Source of the DNA: Nitrincola salilacus
Lineage (GTDB): Bacteria; Pseudomonadota; Gammaproteobacteria; Pseudomonadales; Balneatricaceae
DNA: 64,000 nt
Direction: 5' to 3'
NCBI RefSeq assembly: GCF_046271865.1
Contig: NZ_CP176580.1
Location: forward strand, 310,001 to 374,000
Shown here: positions 53,661 to 63,451 of the stretch, one piece after another
Numbering within the stretch: position 1 is the first letter of the stretch
Layout of the letters: every line of letters starts with the position of its first letter
Made by a program: the position numbers and the translations under genes
The notes under the pieces: generated by a model
Told to the model about the DNA's origin: nothing
Database searches by the model: none
What the model saw: the letters and a program-made list of their open reading frames with translations, nothing else

Positions 53661-54419
53661 ATGAATGAGATTGAACAGTGCTCTTGCAGTAAAGCGCTGG
53701 GTTTTAAAATCAGAATGGCTTACCAGCCGATTATTGATGTCCGGAATCAGTCGATTTTTGCGCAGGAAGCCCTGGTACGCGGTGAACACGGTGAGTCTGC
53801 CGGTGAGGTGTTAGGTAGAATATCAGAGAATAATGTTCACAGCTTTGATCAGTTGTGTCGTGTCACGGCAATCACTACAGCAGCCCGGTTAGGGCTGGAT
53901 ACGCGGGTCAGTATCAACTTTTTGCCTAATGCTATCTATAAGCCAGAAACCTGCATTGCGCGTACGTTGGATGCAGCCCGTAAGTTTTCTGTACCCAGTG
54001 ATCGCATCATGTTTGAAGTGGCAGAGCATGAGCGTATCACCAGCCATGATTTGCTGCTGGAAGTGTTCGAGTGCTACAAGGCGGAAGGTTTTCTGACGGC
54101 TATCGATGATTTTGGTCAGGGCTATGCGGGCCTCAATCTGCTGGCTGATTTTCAGCCTGACTACATTAAACTGGATCGGCAGTTGATCAGTTTCATCGAT
54201 CAGAACCGCGCACGTCAGGTGATCGTCAAGGGGATTATCTCTGTTGCTTATGAGCTGGATATCGGCGTGATCGCAGAAGGGATTGAACGCGAGGAGGAGC
54301 ACTGCTTTCTGGTTGATCATGGTGTCTATCTGATGCAGGGGTATCTGTATCAGCGTCCTGCGCTTGAGCAGTTGATGGGAATCGGGCAGGTACATCTGCC
54401 AGACTGTAAAATGCCGTAA
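53661..54419 (+). CDS. EAL-domain c-di-GMP phosphodiesterase
   Basis: The protein (252 residues from ATG 53661, preceded by AGGAGG) is a single EAL domain. The metal- and substrate-binding residues are present: EAL at 36-38 (EALVRG), NFLPNAI, FEVAEHE, IDDFGQGYAG, IKLDRQL and AEGIE. It should hydrolyse c-di-GMP. No membrane or sensor domain is attached, so its input signal is unknown. An N-terminal CSC pair is unusual. Confidence 0.9.
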   Translation: MNEIEQCSCSKALGFKIRMAYQPIIDVRNQSIFAQEALVRGEHGESAGEVLGRISENNVHSFDQLCRVTAITTAARLGLDTRVSINFLPNAIYKPETCIARTLDAARKFSVPSDRIMFEVAEHERITSHDLLLEVFECYKAEGFLTAIDDFGQGYAGLNLLADFQPDYIKLDRQLISFIDQNRARQVIVKGIISVAYELDIGVIAEGIEREEEHCFLVDHGVYLMQGYLYQRPALEQLMGIGQVHLPDCKMP

Positions 54420-54495
54420 AAATCCTGAATAAGTAATTACCCTTATGGAATTCGGCTGTTAAACTGTGGTCGAACTTACTTTCAGGACATAACCC

Positions 54496-54891
54496 ATGTT
54501 TAGCATGATTCTGACGCCAGCCTTTCTGGATACGGATGCGCTTGGCCATATCAACAATACCCGTTTGCCTGTCTGGTTTGAGCTGGCGCGCAATGACGTT
54601 TTCAGAATTTTCACCCCGGATCTTGATCCGAAAAAATGGCAGCTGATTCTGGCCCGAATCGAGGTGGATTATAACGGTGAGCTGTTTTTTGGTGAGGATG
54701 TGGAGATCCGGACATCCATAAGCCGTATCGGTAACAGCTCGTTTACGGTGTATCAGGAGGCGTGGCAGAAGGGTGTCATGGGTGCGAAAGGCTCAGCAAC
54801 CATGGTTCATTATGACTTTTCCACGGCAAAGACCGTAGTGCTCTCACCTGAATTGAGGGCAGCGCTTGAGGCGCATATGACGCCTGGCTGA
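54496..54891 (+). CDS. hotdog-fold acyl-CoA thioesterase
   Basis: The 131-residue protein is a 4HBT/YbgC-type thioesterase. The N-terminal DTDALGHINNTRLPVWFELARN carries the catalytic Asp and the helix of the hotdog fold. It probably cleaves acyl-CoA or acyl-ACP thioesters, but the substrate cannot be named from sequence. It is transcribed from its own promoter after the EAL gene. Confidence 0.86.
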   Translation: MFSMILTPAFLDTDALGHINNTRLPVWFELARNDVFRIFTPDLDPKKWQLILARIEVDYNGELFFGEDVEIRTSISRIGNSSFTVYQEAWQKGVMGAKGSATMVHYDFSTAKTVVLSPELRAALEAHMTPG

Positions 54892-54962
54892 AGGCCTGGT
54901 ATGTATGTCATGATTCAGGCAGCGCAATCGCGCTGCCTGTTCAGTATTTCAACAGGCTCTTT

Positions 54963-55817
54963 TCAGCGCAGCAACAGAAGCGGTACCTGTGCGCTTTTCA
55001 ACAGCTTGGTAGTGGTACTGCCGACCAGGAACTGTCGAATACGTGAGTGGCCATAGGCTCCCATCACCAGCAGATCGATACCAAGGCTTGTCACGCGCTC
55101 GTTGATCACCGGCTCCACCTCACCAGCTGCGACCTCTTCCGTGACAGTGAAACCCTTCGCTTCCAGTTTGATGCGAGCTTCCTTAAGCTGTTCGCGGGAA
55201 GTGTCGGTATCCGCATCGATCATCAACAGGTGGCAGGGAATATCTTTCAGCAGTGGGCTGCCAGCCAACATGTCGATCAGTTTTTTCGCAGTTGGGCTGG
55301 CATCATAGGCGATCATGAAGCGTTCCGGCTTCTTGAAATCACCACTGGCGATCAGAATGGGGCGGTGCAGGGTACGGATCACGCTTTCCAGATGAGTGCC
55401 GATATGATTCGGTGCACTGCTCTCTTTACTGCCTTCGCGTCCCATCACCAGCAGGCGCAGGTCAGATTCCAGCTCATGCAGTGTTTCCACCAGATCATCA
55501 TGGCGCTGTAGAGTAGCGGCGTCTGTAATGCCCCGATCGGTCGCACGCTTCAGCGCATCTTCCAGAGCCATACGCCCCTGCTCTCGCATCAACTTGGCAC
55601 GTTTTTCATCCAGCTCCGTCAGCTCTTCAAGCAGCGCTTCGCGGCTACCCAGACCAATATTACCGGTCAGGTTGCTGTTCACGGGCAGGTCGCCTTTTTC
55701 CAGTACATGCAGCAGCACCAGTGGTGCATCCAGTTGTTGACTGGCCCAGGCGGCATAGTCCACGACGGTCTCAGCCATATGGTTGTAGCTGTCGATTGAT
55801 GCAATAACTTGTTTCAT
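54963..55817 (-). CDS. tandem universal stress protein
   Basis: From MKQVIASIDSYNHM at 55817 the protein has 284 residues and two UspA domains. The first ends with LLVMGREGSKESS and the second has the complete ATP-binding signature MGAYGHSRIRQFLVGSTT. Family members respond to stress and starvation. It is the third gene of a SulP, DksA-like, Usp series on the minus strand. Confidence 0.88.
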   Translation of the reverse strand: MKQVIASIDSYNHMAETVVDYAAWASQQLDAPLVLLHVLEKGDLPVNSNLTGNIGLGSREALLEELTELDEKRAKLMREQGRMALEDALKRATDRGITDAATLQRHDDLVETLHELESDLRLLVMGREGSKESSAPNHIGTHLESVIRTLHRPILIASGDFKKPERFMIAYDASPTAKKLIDMLAGSPLLKDIPCHLLMIDADTDTSREQLKEARIKLEAKGFTVTEEVAAGEVEPVINERVTSLGIDLLVMGAYGHSRIRQFLVGSTTTKLLKSAQVPLLLLR

Positions 55818-55879
55818 GAACAGTCTTCTCCTTGTTGTCGGCACGCCTTCGGGCAATCAGGCCCGGATCACGGGGCGCG

Positions 55880-56233
55880 TCATGGCGTGCGACCTGCTGT
55901 TTCAGCGCAATCGATACAGAGTGTAATGGTCAGGTCGGTTTCCAGTCGGCGTGGATTGATCAATTCATCACACGCATTGCAGTAACCATACTCCCCCTGC
56001 TCCAATCGCAGCAGGGCACGCTCTATATCGATCAATCGTTTCTTGCGACGTCTTGCGGATTCCTGAGCCATCTCCTGGCGCTGCATCGCATCCATGCGTG
56101 ACAAACGCCCGACACTGCTCTGATCAAGCTCCACCGGACGGGTATCATCCTGGGTTTGCTGTTCACTTTCCAGCAGCTCCGTCTGTTTATTCAGCAGGCG
56201 TTGCCGATAGCCACCAAGTGTGTCAGGTTTCAC
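55880..56233 (-). CDS. DksA/TraR-family zinc-finger protein
   Basis: The 117-residue protein has an N-terminal coiled coil and a C-terminal four-cysteine zinc finger (C85, C88, C106, C109 in CNAC and CIDC). It is shorter than DksA and resembles DksA-like regulators that bind the RNA polymerase secondary channel. It lacks the DksA D-x-x-D-x-A tip motif that I could recognise. It lies between SulP and Usp genes. Confidence 0.85.
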   Translation of the reverse strand: MKPDTLGGYRQRLLNKQTELLESEQQTQDDTRPVELDQSSVGRLSRMDAMQRQEMAQESARRRKKRLIDIERALLRLEQGEYGYCNACDELINPRRLETDLTITLCIDCAETAGRTP

Positions 56234-56345
56234 GCTTCAGAGTCCTATTAGCTATCCATAATCCACCCTTCGATCTTAACAGCCCATTCGGTCCAGTCAA
56301 ACCAGCGGGCTAATAAAGATCGAAGAGGTTGATCCGGATCAGGCC

Positions 56346-57830
56346 TCAGTGGCCTCCCATAATCTTGCCGATCTCTTCCGGTTTATCATGTACACCGAAG
56401 CGGTCAACAATTGTTGCGCTGGCCTCATTCAGCCCGATGATATCTACCTCGATCCCTTCGCGGCGGAACTTGATCACGGCTTTGTCGAGTGCTCCCACCG
56501 CAGTGATATCCCAGAAGTGAGCGCGGTTCAGATCAATGACGATACGATCGATATCCTCCTTGAAATCAAATGAAGCAGTGAACTGGTCAGAGGAGCTGAA
56601 AAATACCTGGCCGATTACATTATAGGTTCGTGTCTTGCTGGGCTGATCCAGTTCAGAAGTGATATGCAGGAACTTGCCCACCTTGTTGGCGAAGAAGAGT
56701 GATGCCAGAAGTACGCCGACAAATACACCGTATGCCAGATTGTGAGTGGCCACAACAACCACAACGGTAGCCAGCATGACGATATTGGTCGACAGCGGGT
56801 GTTTCTTCAGGTTATGAACCGAATCCCAACTAAAGGTTCCGATCGATACCATGATCATCACGGCAACCAGTGCGGCCATCGGGATCAGGCCCAGCCAGTC
56901 ACTCAGGAAGACCACCATCAGCAGCAGAAAGACACCCGCTGCCAGGCTAGACAGACGCCCGCGACCACCGGATTTGATATTGATGATTGACTGGCCGATC
57001 ATCGCGCAGCTTGCCATGCCTCCCAGCAGGCCAACACTGATGTTGGCTACGCCCTGGCCTTTACACTCACGGTTTTTGTCACTTTTGGTATCGGTCAGAT
57101 CATCGACAATGGTGGCAGTCATCAATGACTCCAGCAGGCCTACAATAGTCAAGGCTACTGAGTAGGGAAGAATGATCCACAGGGTTTCAAAGTTCAGGGG
57201 TACATCAGGCCATAAGAAGATCGGCAGTGTGTCCGGCATGTCGCCCATATCGCTGACAGTACGGATATCCAGGTCCAGCCATAAAGCGAGTCCGGTTAAA
57301 ACCAGTATGCAGACCAGTGGTGACGGAATAGCCTTGGTGATGTAGGGGAATAGATAGATAATGGCCAGCCCACCTGCGGTCATCGCATAGACATGCCAGG
57401 TTACATTGGTGAGCTCAGGCAACTGCGCCATGAAGATCAGTATGGCCAGCGCATTGACAAAGCCGGTGACTACTGAGCGCGAGACAAAGCGCATCAGGCT
57501 GCCGAGCTTGAGGTAGCCAGCAAGAATTTGCAGAACACCCGTCAGCAAAGTGGCAGCCAGCAGATACTCCAGGCCATGGTCTCTGACCAGGGTCACCATC
57601 AGTAGCGCCATCGCGCCGGTCGCGGCAGAGATCATGCCGGGACGGCCGCCGACAAATGCAATGACCACAGCCATGCAGAATGAGGCGTACAACCCTACTT
57701 TCGGGTCGACACCTGCGATGATCGAGAAGGCGATCGCCTCAGGTATGAGAGCCAGCGCTACAACAATACCCGCCAGCAGATCGCCGCGTATATTGCCAAA
57801 CCAGTCTTGTCGTGTTGATGAAAAAAGCAT
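56346..57830 (-). CDS. SulP-family anion transporter
   Basis: This 494-residue inner-membrane transporter has 10-14 hydrophobic helices, the SulP signatures VALALIPEAIAFSIIAGVDP and ALNILIFMAQLPE-like segments, and a C-terminal STAS domain (about 390-490). SulP proteins move sulfate, bicarbonate or dicarboxylates; the substrate is unclear. The ATG at 57830 is preferred over a GTG four codons earlier. A DksA-like gene and a Usp gene follow on the same strand. Confidence 0.88.
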   Translation of the reverse strand: MLFSSTRQDWFGNIRGDLLAGIVVALALIPEAIAFSIIAGVDPKVGLYASFCMAVVIAFVGGRPGMISAATGAMALLMVTLVRDHGLEYLLAATLLTGVLQILAGYLKLGSLMRFVSRSVVTGFVNALAILIFMAQLPELTNVTWHVYAMTAGGLAIIYLFPYITKAIPSPLVCILVLTGLALWLDLDIRTVSDMGDMPDTLPIFLWPDVPLNFETLWIILPYSVALTIVGLLESLMTATIVDDLTDTKSDKNRECKGQGVANISVGLLGGMASCAMIGQSIINIKSGGRGRLSSLAAGVFLLLMVVFLSDWLGLIPMAALVAVMIMVSIGTFSWDSVHNLKKHPLSTNIVMLATVVVVVATHNLAYGVFVGVLLASLFFANKVGKFLHITSELDQPSKTRTYNVIGQVFFSSSDQFTASFDFKEDIDRIVIDLNRAHFWDITAVGALDKAVIKFRREGIEVDIIGLNEASATIVDRFGVHDKPEEIGKIMGGH

Positions 57831-58340
57831 AGTCAGTCCCACAATTTATCAGTGTGTCGGGCCGGGCTCGACGTCATTGTCGATGCACGGCATGAGGGTA
57901 GTTCGGAAAAATGACAGTCTTATGTTCGGCTTCGGTCGCGTTCAGCGATACAGGGTCGTGAATTGCCGATAGACTGGTTCAGTACTCACGGGTATCAGTC
58001 TTTGTTCTTATCATCTGACACGTCGATCTGGCCTGTGCAGGCAGAAGAGGGGAATGCTAGGGTGGAGTGATTCGCATGAAAGGTTGCGCCTGCGCAGAAA
58101 TTAACCATCGGGTTACAACGAGCGCGGTATTATACAGTTTTCTACCAATAAGTGAACCTCGGGTGTGCTTTGGTCAAATATCAAAACGGCTCAAGACTGT
58201 ACTAAACGACCGTTTTCATATTAAAGAATAGTGATGTAAGTCTTGATATTTACAGGATTTCAGGCCATAACTTCAGGGCGTAACCGTCTGCCTGCGGGTA
58301 AGAGGGTGCCTATAACAATAAACGCAAAGGGAGATAATCC
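57831..58340. other. gene-free region between sulP and the TRAP binding protein
   Basis: These 510 bases hold the divergent promoters. No convincing gene was seen. The only clear structure is the inverted repeat at 58178-58221. Confidence 0.7.
58178..58221. promoter_or_regulatory. inverted repeat upstream of the TRAP binding protein
   Basis: ATATCAAAACGG (58178-58189) and CCGTTTTCATAT (58210-58221) are complementary at 11 of 12 positions across a 20-base spacer, about 120 bases before the gene. This looks like a dyad operator. Confidence 0.5.
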
Positions 58341-59438
58341 ATGCAGCGTCGTAAGTTTCTGAAAAATGCAGCTCTGGCAGGTGCCGGTGTTGCCGCAACC
58401 ACTCTGGCAGCCCCTGCCATTGCTCAGCGCCGCATCACCTGGCGTATGGCCACCACCTGGCCACGTAACTTCCCGGGCTTGGGTGTCGGTGCACAGCGTC
58501 TGGCGGATCGTATCACCGCCATGTCAGATGGCCGTTTGACCGTACAGGTTTACTCTGCAGGTGAGCTGGTACCGGCACTGGGTGTGTTTGATGCCGTTAT
58601 CGAAGGTTCTGCCGAGATGAGTCACGGTGCTGCCTACTACTGGCAGAACAAAAGCCGCGCCACCTCCTTCTTCACGGGTGTACCTTACGGCATGACCTCA
58701 CGTGAGCTGGCAGCCTGGATTCGCTACATGGGTGGCCAGGAGATCTGGGACGAAGTCTACGATCAGTTCGGCGTGAAGGGCTTCCTGTCCGGTGATACCG
58801 GTACACAGGCCGGTGGCTGGTTCCGTAAGGAGCTGACTGGCCTGGCTGATGTCCGTGGTTTGAACTTCCGTACACCGGGCCTGGGTGGTCAGGTGTGGCA
58901 GAAACTGGGTGCAACCGTGGTCAACATGGCCGGTGGCGAGATCTATCAGGCACTGCAGTCCGGTGCTCTGGATGCGGCTGAGTTCGTGGGCCCGTATAAC
59001 GACCTGGCGCTGGGCTTCCATCAGATCTGCAAGGACTACTACTTCCCGAGCTTTATCGAGCCAGGCCTGGCGACTGAGCTGGTAGTGAACAAGTCCAAGT
59101 TTGCCGAGCTGCCAAATGATCTGCAGCAGATCGTCGAGTTTGCCTGCCAGGCAGAGTACGATCAGGTAGCGTCCGACTTCTATGCCAACGACCCGATTGC
59201 ACTGAAAACACTGGTTGAACAGCATGGTGTGCGTGTACATCAGTTCCCGGACGAGATCCTGGAAGCCGGTGCCGTAGCAGCAAAAGAGATCTTCACCGAA
59301 CTGCGTGAAGGTGGTGATGCCCTGACCAAGAAGACCACAGAGCATTACCTGCAATCACTGAATGTCCTGCGTACCCGTACAGAAACGGTTGATCAGGCGT
59401 TCCTGGCAGCGCGTCAGAAGTTCTTCCATATGACCTGA
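58341..59438 (+). CDS. TRAP transporter substrate-binding protein (DctP family)
   Basis: The 365-residue protein has a twin-arginine signal (MQRRKFLKNAALAGAGVAATTLAAPAIA) and a DctP-type periplasmic binding domain related to TakP-like alpha-keto-acid binders. Conserved parts are YSAGELVPALGVFDAVIEG, NFRTPGLGGQVW and LDAAEFVGPYND. No DctQ or DctM membrane subunit lies nearby, so its transporter must be elsewhere. The ligand is unknown. AAGGGAG is the ribosome-binding site. Confidence 0.9.
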   Translation: MQRRKFLKNAALAGAGVAATTLAAPAIAQRRITWRMATTWPRNFPGLGVGAQRLADRITAMSDGRLTVQVYSAGELVPALGVFDAVIEGSAEMSHGAAYYWQNKSRATSFFTGVPYGMTSRELAAWIRYMGGQEIWDEVYDQFGVKGFLSGDTGTQAGGWFRKELTGLADVRGLNFRTPGLGGQVWQKLGATVVNMAGGEIYQALQSGALDAAEFVGPYNDLALGFHQICKDYYFPSFIEPGLATELVVNKSKFAELPNDLQQIVEFACQAEYDQVASDFYANDPIALKTLVEQHGVRVHQFPDEILEAGAVAAKEIFTELREGGDALTKKTTEHYLQSLNVLRTRTETVDQAFLAARQKFFHMT

Positions 59439-59476
59439 TCCAGCTCGGGTGGCTTTTACAGCCACTGCCCGACTAC

Positions 59477-59507
59477 AAAAAACCCGCCGGTTGCTGGCGG
59501 GTTTTTT
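59477..59507 (+). terminator. intrinsic terminator after the TRAP binding protein
   Basis: AAAAAACCCGCC (59477-59488) and GGCGGGTTTTTT (59496-59507) form a strong hairpin with a T-run; it can act in both directions. Confidence 0.92.
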
Positions 59508-59519
59508 GTTTCACTGCCT

Positions 59520-59777
59520 GAGCGATTCGGCTGATGCGAAGAGAAAGGAGGGATCGGATCAGATATATTCAAAAAAACCATTATCATACATGTGTTTAAA
59601 TTATCGCATAACTTGCTGATCTAACTTTCTTATATCCATGATCCTGTTTTATTAGCATTTTTTGATTAAAAAAATATCAGATTATTTCCTATTGATCTAA
59701 GGAAGCTCCTGTTGTAGATTCGCGCCGCTGATTAATTTTCATCCATTTACCCTCTTAGCGCCGGATAGGGAGATCCT
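59520..59777 (+). promoter_or_regulatory. AT-rich leader of the two-partner secretion locus
   Basis: Nearly 260 bases, mainly 59560-59720, are visibly more AT-rich than the flanks, with long A and T runs. No gene is present. It likely carries the tps promoter and may be silenced by H-NS/MvaT-like proteins. Confidence 0.5.
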
Positions 59778-61748
59778 GTGATCCTTTGCAATATATTGCG
59801 TTTCAAGCGATTGACGTTCTGCGTCGCGACCCCTCTATTCAGCTTGCTGCCCTTCGCCGCTAATGCATCTGATGTGATACCGACAGGGAGCACTGCCACT
59901 CAGGTCACTTCTGGCGCAGATGGGCATTTGCAGGTTGATCTTGCGAACTCCCAGTCCGGTGTGTCCTACAATAGCTTCTCGCGCTTTGATGTTGGTTCCG
60001 CAGGCGTGACTCTGAACAATACGGATTCCGGGGCGCGCACAATCGTCAATGAGGTGTTTTCGGCCGCGCCGTCCCGCTTTGAGGGCACGCTGACGCTGGA
60101 GGGGCCGCGTGCCAACCTGATCATGGCCAATCAGAATGGTCTGTTGATCAACGGTGGTGAGTTCATCAACTTCGGCAGTGTAGCGCTGACAACCGGGGCG
60201 GTCAGATTTGAAGACCGGATGATCGGTGGTGATACGCCACAGCGCTATGTTTGGGTGGATACGGCTCAGGGTGGGATCGATATAGGTGCTAAGGGTCTGG
60301 CTGCTGAGCTGATCAATCTGGAGCTGATCGCTCGTGAAGTGAATATCAATGGTCCGGTGACCAATCGCTTTACCTCTTCCACCGCCCGCACACGTATTGT
60401 GGCCGGTGAATCGACCACCTTCTTCGATACTGTTGCATCACCCACCGATAACCTGACCCCTTGGGCACATCCTGAGAAGGGAGAGTCCGCCACTACTGAT
60501 GTGTTGTTCAGCGTCAATGCGGCCGGGGGGATCACATCGGGAACAGTCAATGTGCTGGTGACGGACAAAGGTGCCGGGGTCAGGAACGCCGGTGAGTTAC
60601 TGGCCACCATGGGTGGCTTTACGCTCAACAGCAGTGGATTGCTGGAGCAGCAAGGCGGCACGATCAAAGGGCAGGGCACAGTATTGCTGGAGAGTGCTTC
60701 CCTCGAGCAGTATGCCGGCGATGGTCAGCAGAGCCGTATTGAATCAACCGCGAGCTTTGTTGATATCAAAGCCGATGAAGGCGTGATCAATCAGGACAGC
60801 TATATCGGTGGCGCGCAACCGGTGGATCCAGATGAAACTGCGGCACTGTCCATCACGACAAAAGGCAAAATTGACAATATCACCACAGTTGGGGCCGAGC
60901 ACGGTGCCATCCTGTTCAGCCAGGATGGTGATATCGTGCTGAATGCCACTGAAGGGATTCTCAATCGTAATAGCAGGTTCATCGCCAATGGCGAGCTGAT
61001 CATGAACACAGATGGGGCAGCGATCAACGAATCGGTATTTCTACCCGCAGACAATCTTGAAGAGGTCAGCTATTCCAGCGAGAGCTGGGGTGGGTTAACG
61101 CGTGAAAACGGCTATTCCATTGCACGAGGTGAATTGGCTGATCCAGATCATATGGCTTACTGGGTCGCTCAGGGCGATGTGAAGGTCAATGCCGGTGATG
61201 TGCTTAATGAGGGTGGCTTCATCTTTGCTAATGATGGAGATGTCGATCTGCTTGCCACTGGCAAGGTGGTTAATCGCGCATGGTTGACCGGTGAGCTGCA
61301 ATATACCCGCTCCTGTGTGCTCTTCATCTGTAAGCGCAAGGTTTTTTCCAGCGAGCAGTTGCAAGGTGGCAGTATCAGTGCCAGTGAACAGGTCATTCTC
61401 AAGGGTGGTGAGCTGATAGAAAACCATGGTGGCACCGTACTGGGCATGAAAGGCGGCACACTGGATGCGCCGGTCATTCGCGCTGTCGGCCAGCCGGTTC
61501 ACTTTGGCCTGACACGAGCCAGTGGGCTTAAAGCCCTGTTTGGGGATACCTGGGCGAAGCTGTATTCGGTGGATCAGGGCGGCAGTTTCACCGCACAGCA
61601 GGGTAAGTGGATATTGCTTGGTGCTGCCGAGTTGGATCGCGGGCAGTTTATAGCGCCTGAGGGTATCGAGGGTGAAATCACCGTTCTGCAATTGCCTGAG
61701 CGAGACCCTGTCCGTATCGAAAACCATCTGGGGCTGCTGAGATGGTAA
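59778..61748 (+). CDS. short TpsA exoprotein (filamentous haemagglutinin N-terminal domain)
   Basis: The 656-residue protein starts with GTG (59778) and GGGAG upstream, has a signal peptide (to about ASDV, residue 33) and a TPS secretion domain (about 35-250). That domain has the box NQNGL in place of the usual NPNGI. The rest is a predicted beta-helix with VNAGDVLNEGGFI-type repeats. A single pair of cysteines (SCVLFIC) lies in the C-terminal third. It is small for a TpsA and has no obvious toxin domain. It overlaps tpsB by seven bases, so the two are coupled. Confidence 0.85.
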   Translation: MILCNILRFKRLTFCVATPLFSLLPFAANASDVIPTGSTATQVTSGADGHLQVDLANSQSGVSYNSFSRFDVGSAGVTLNNTDSGARTIVNEVFSAAPSRFEGTLTLEGPRANLIMANQNGLLINGGEFINFGSVALTTGAVRFEDRMIGGDTPQRYVWVDTAQGGIDIGAKGLAAELINLELIAREVNINGPVTNRFTSSTARTRIVAGESTTFFDTVASPTDNLTPWAHPEKGESATTDVLFSVNAAGGITSGTVNVLVTDKGAGVRNAGELLATMGGFTLNSSGLLEQQGGTIKGQGTVLLESASLEQYAGDGQQSRIESTASFVDIKADEGVINQDSYIGGAQPVDPDETAALSITTKGKIDNITTVGAEHGAILFSQDGDIVLNATEGILNRNSRFIANGELIMNTDGAAINESVFLPADNLEEVSYSSESWGGLTRENGYSIARGELADPDHMAYWVAQGDVKVNAGDVLNEGGFIFANDGDVDLLATGKVVNRAWLTGELQYTRSCVLFICKRKVFSSEQLQGGSISASEQVILKGGELIENHGGTVLGMKGGTLDAPVIRAVGQPVHFGLTRASGLKALFGDTWAKLYSVDQGGSFTAQQGKWILLGAAELDRGQFIAPEGIEGEITVLQLPERDPVRIENHLGLLRW

Positions 61749-63430
61749 ATCGCATATTGAATAGCCTGCGCTTATTGTCCTGCGCGTTATTGATGACAAT
61801 TGTTGTGCCTGCAGTTGCTCAGGAACAGCCACCTCAGGATCCTTCAGATACACTGATGCGCGAGCAGATGGAGCGTGAGCGTGAGCGGTTACTGGAGCGG
61901 CAGACGCCCGAACTGGATATCGCAGTACCTGAGCAGGCACGTGATGTCGATCCAGATACCATTGATGAACCGGGGCATACCTTTCTGATCCAGAAGATCC
62001 TGCAGGAGGGAGATTCCCCACTGTCAGAGTCAGTGTTCAGGCGCCTGGTCGCGCCGTTCGAAAACCGCCAGTTGGGGCAGCAGCGGATCGGAGTGCTGCT
62101 GAATCATCTTAACCTCTCTATGGCCGAGGCTGGATACATCACTTCGCGCGCCTATGTCAGTAATCAGAGTCTGGCTTCGGGCGTTCTGACAATCGTGATG
62201 GTGGCAGGGCGTGTTGAGGGGGTGATCTACAATGGACAGGCGCTGGCCGATGCTCCCATCGGCGTTCGTATGGCCCTGCCACTGCGCCCAGGCGACATTC
62301 TGCAACTGCGCGATATCGAGCAGGGAGTGGACCAGATCAATCGCGTGGCCACGCATCAGGCCAGCATACAGATTCAGCCGGGTGAACAACCGGGCGGCTC
62401 CATCGTCCTGATCACCAACCCGCCGGCTGAGCGTGTCGCCTTCTATCAGCTATCAATCGACAATCAGGGCAGTCCCAGCACCGGCACTGGCCGTCTGCGT
62501 GGCACGGTCAATACCGCCAATCTGCTGGGGCTGATGGATAACCTGTCACTGGGCTTTACCGGCAGCACCGAAACCAATGCACTGATCGGTTCCTTCTCAG
62601 TGCCCTACGGCTATAACACCTTCAGTCTGGTGTCCAGCTGGTCTGAATATCAGAGCCTGATTGGTGACGTTGCGCTGGTCTACGGGACCTCGCGCAGCAA
62701 TGCTCTCGCCTGGAACCGGCTGTTCTATCGTGATCGCAATACCAAAGCCGCCTTCGACCTGTCGCTGACAAGCCGTCAGTCACAGCGTGAAATCAACAAT
62801 GTTCGCCTGACCCCACAAACCTTCACGGTGGTGCGAGGCGGTGTCAATCGATTGACCCGCTTTGAGTTCAACGGCAAACCGGCACAGTGGAGCGTTGATC
62901 TGGGCTACAGCCGTGGGCTGGATTGGCTGGGCGCTGATCGGGATGAGTCTGATCTGCCGCGTGATGCAGCCAGAGCACAGTTCAACAAGTTGGATCTGGC
63001 GGCCACACTACGTTTGCCTCTGCTGGATACCTGGCAGTCACGGCATAACCTGTCGGCACAATGGAGCCCTGATCCGCTGTTCTCATCGGAACAGATCTTT
63101 GCCGGTGGTGTGCATAGTGTCAGAGGTTTTGCTGACTCCGCTATTGGCGGTGATCGGGGACTGGTATTACGCAACGAACTGGCCTGGACCCAGGCACCGA
63201 CTCTGTTGAATGGGCGGGTCTGGCTGGAACCCTTCGGCTTTGTAGATATGGGGCAGGTTTACACACTTGCCGATCGCCAGCATCAGCGGATTGCCGGAGC
63301 GGGAATTGGCCTGCGCAGCAGTTGGAGTGGCGGTTATCTTGAATTGGTTGCAGGGGCACCACTGCACAAACCTTCACATCTGGATGCGGACAGCTACCGT
63401 TTGAATGCCAGCCTGGTCTTGATGTTTTAA
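61742..63430 (+). CDS. TpsB two-partner secretion outer-membrane transporter
   Basis: The 562-residue protein belongs to the ShlB/FhaC/HecB family. It has a signal peptide, a long acidic linker, a POTRA domain (about 80-150), a second POTRA-like region and a C-terminal 16-strand beta-barrel. The VRGF motif (HSVRGFADSAIGGDRG) and a final Phe are present. It exports TpsA proteins across the outer membrane. It sits between two exoprotein genes. Confidence 0.93.
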   Translation: MVNRILNSLRLLSCALLMTIVVPAVAQEQPPQDPSDTLMREQMERERERLLERQTPELDIAVPEQARDVDPDTIDEPGHTFLIQKILQEGDSPLSESVFRRLVAPFENRQLGQQRIGVLLNHLNLSMAEAGYITSRAYVSNQSLASGVLTIVMVAGRVEGVIYNGQALADAPIGVRMALPLRPGDILQLRDIEQGVDQINRVATHQASIQIQPGEQPGGSIVLITNPPAERVAFYQLSIDNQGSPSTGTGRLRGTVNTANLLGLMDNLSLGFTGSTETNALIGSFSVPYGYNTFSLVSSWSEYQSLIGDVALVYGTSRSNALAWNRLFYRDRNTKAAFDLSLTSRQSQREINNVRLTPQTFTVVRGGVNRLTRFEFNGKPAQWSVDLGYSRGLDWLGADRDESDLPRDAARAQFNKLDLAATLRLPLLDTWQSRHNLSAQWSPDPLFSSEQIFAGGVHSVRGFADSAIGGDRGLVLRNELAWTQAPTLLNGRVWLEPFGFVDMGQVYTLADRQHQRIAGAGIGLRSSWSGGYLELVAGAPLHKPSHLDADSYRLNASLVLMF

Positions 63431-63451
63431 GATTGATTGAGGAAGTGAGTC

